Shown in pieces: positions 62,672 through 64,000 of a stretch of 64,000 nt of DNA. The stretch covers positions 4,030,001-4,094,000 of the forward strand of contig CP021237.1 of NCBI GenBank assembly GCA_002151545.1. The letters are read 5' to 3'. Numbering within the stretch: the stretch's first letter is position 1; the number at the start of each line of letters is the position of its first letter. A model generated the notes under the pieces. The model saw nothing but the letters and a program-made list of their open reading frames with translations. It was not told the DNA's origin and did not search any database. The position numbers and the translations under genes are program-made. The stretch comes from Sphingobacteriaceae bacterium GW460-11-11-14-LB5 (GTDB taxonomy: Bacteria > Bacteroidota > Bacteroidia > Sphingobacteriales > Sphingobacteriaceae).

Positions 62672-64000
62672 TTAATTATAACCGGGATTTTGTGCTAAGT
62701 TTTCATTAAGTGTTCGTTGAACTTGTGGAATTGGAAACAAGTTCCTAAATGTTGCAGAAGGTGCATGATCCCACCAGCTTCCGGTAGTAAACTTACCAAA
62801 ACGAATTAAATCATCTCGGCGGAAACCTTCAAAAACAAATTCTCTACCTCTCTCGTTCAATAACTCATCAAGTGTTAAAGTTGCAGTTGTGTATTCATTT
62901 GCAGGCCAGGTTGCAGACGTAAATGCACGTTTTTTGCAATCGTTAACCAACTGAACTGCTTGAGCATTTGCTGTACCACTATTTTTACGCATTAATGCTT
63001 CGGCTTTTGCAAAATAAACCCAAGTTAAGCGATATAGATTCCAGTCTGTACAATTATAGTTAAGATCAATTGCAACAGGCAAGCCACCTACTGTACCAGC
63101 AACGTTGTTTCCTAATTTATATTTATTAAAACGAACACCACTGTTTTCTTCTCCTTCACTCATGTTAGAAACTGTAGAGCCTACTTTGGCACGACGAATT
63201 TCATCAACAAAATTAATTTGTTGACCATCGTACTCATTACCACCAGAAGCAAGTGCTTGCTGCCCATTGTCAAATCTAACTTGAGGGCCTTGTAATAACC
63301 AAGTTGTTTTTCTCAAATCATCAGTATTATACTTTGTGTAGTTACCTGGAACCATTACCACTCCATTATTTCCATTTCTAGAACCACCATAGATTCTGTC
63401 TTGTTGGAAATGGAAGAATTCACCTGTCCATGATGGCTGTGAATTAGCTATTCTAAATTCATAAGCAATAGCAAAAATCACTTCTTTAGACAAATCATTT
63501 GTGCTTTTAAATTGGTCGGTAATATTTGCATCAAGTGCCATATTTCCATTTTGTCCACCAGCTTCATTGTTAATTAATTTATCAGCAGCAGCTATACAAT
63601 CATCCCAACGAGCAGTTCCTGTCCAAATTTCAGCATTTAGGTAAAGTTCAACTAACATAGCATAACCACCAGCTTTAGTCATTCGGCCAATCATATTTCT
63701 TGATAAGTTTGGTGCCTTATCAATATTATCTTTGATTTCTTTTTCGATAAAAGCAAAAACTTCAGCACGCGGTCTAGTCTCTGGTTTTGCAGGAGTACCC
63801 ACTTTGGTTACTATCGGAATGTTTCCAAAAAGATCCATCAATTTTAGATAGTGATATGCTCTTAAAAGCTTTAATTCAGCAATATAACCGTCTTTTTCTA
63901 TTTGGGTTATGCCCATTTGCTCTAAGTTACGCTTTTCTAAGTTTTCGATTGGATCGTTACAGTATCCAATACCTCCGTACATTAAAGACCAAGCGTTATT
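62672..64000 (-). CDS. RagB/SusD family lipoprotein (5' part cut by window edge)
   Basis: About 442 residues are visible; the frame stays open to the right edge, so the signal and roughly the first 100-130 residues are missing. The SusD signature ELKLLRAYHYLKLMDLFGNIPIVTK is present. The C-terminal block has LYRLTWVYFAKAEALMRKNSGTANAQAVQLVNDCKKRAF, LDELLNERGREFVFEGFRRDDLIRFGKFTTGSWW and IPQVQRTLNENLAQNPGYN. It is distinct from the SusD at 50986-52800. Its SusC partner should lie just beyond the window. It ends its transcript here at the terminator. Confidence 0.93.
   Translation of the reverse strand, partial: NNAWSLMYGGIGYCNDPIENLEKRNLEQMGITQIEKDGYIAELKLLRAYHYLKLMDLFGNIPIVTKVGTPAKPETRPRAEVFAFIEKEIKDNIDKAPNLSRNMIGRMTKAGGYAMLVELYLNAEIWTGTARWDDCIAAADKLINNEAGGQNGNMALDANITDQFKSTNDLSKEVIFAIAYEFRIANSQPSWTGEFFHFQQDRIYGGSRNGNNGVVMVPGNYTKYNTDDLRKTTWLLQGPQVRFDNGQQALASGGNEYDGQQINFVDEIRRAKVGSTVSNMSEGEENSGVRFNKYKLGNNVAGTVGGLPVAIDLNYNCTDWNLYRLTWVYFAKAEALMRKNSGTANAQAVQLVNDCKKRAFTSATWPANEYTTATLTLDELLNERGREFVFEGFRRDDLIRFGKFTTGSWWDHAPSATFRNLFPIPQVQRTLNENLAQNPGYN

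Overview
The window looks like a chromosomal segment of a Bacteroidota bacterium of the Sphingobacteriaceae (Pedobacter-like). The evidence is two SusD proteins and one SusC, GH92 enzymes, a TamL/TamB pair of the Bacteroidota type, GLPGLI and DUF3098 proteins, promoters with TAnnTTTG-like boxes, an A/T-rich base composition, and many short palindromic intergenic repeats. The species assignment is inference. I saw no rRNA, tRNA, CRISPR, phage or complete insertion sequence.

Layout. 1-15.3 kb is housekeeping: the 5' part of topoisomerase IV subunit A (minus, cut by the left edge), a secreted PNGase F-like protein, cytidine deaminase, tamB-tamL-yihY (plus), and topoisomerase IV subunit B (minus). 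15.8-24 kb holds an APC permease, a GPH-type sugar symporter, a DEAD-box helicase, leuS and a small lipoprotein. 24.2-29.6 kb is a plus-strand cluster, ftsX-DUF3098-[vapB-vapC']-uppP-truB-yitT-ribF; the vapC toxin gene is frameshifted and ribF carries an in-frame repeat insertion. 29.8-34.2 kb holds small and large membrane proteins and a YjbQ protein. 34.2-39.9 kb holds a second YihY protein, an alpha/beta hydrolase, a DoxX-VOC-GyrI-like cluster divergent from a GlxA-type AraC regulator, and a LiaF-TM-like protein.

39.1-42.2 kb is repeat-rich. rpiA has tandem duplications on both sides. On its 5' side are four copies, about 276 bp apart, of an element ending in a strong hairpin plus T-tract; a fifth, diverged copy lies near 39.2 kb. 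This is the most unusual sequence structure in the window.

42.2-64 kb is an all-minus-strand polysaccharide/glycoprotein utilisation region. It contains a PVC-type dehydrogenase with a C-terminal cytochrome c, a 3-keto-disaccharide-hydrolase-like protein, GH92, two basic-secretory-protein-type metalloproteases, an unrecognised HExxH lipoprotein, SusD, SusC, a ROK kinase, a second GH92, a glutaminase/DUF4965 protein, and a second SusD cut by the right edge. Copies of the LacI-type operator core TAAAACGTTTTA lie upstream of SusC (two) and of the glutaminase/GH92/ROK operon (two), with a degenerate copy upstream of one metalloprotease. This suggests a single LacI-family regulon whose regulator lies outside the window. 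The working model is outer-membrane capture by SusCD of mannose-containing, possibly glycoprotein-derived, oligosaccharides, their trimming by GH92 enzymes, proteolysis of the peptide part, and sugar phosphorylation by ROK.
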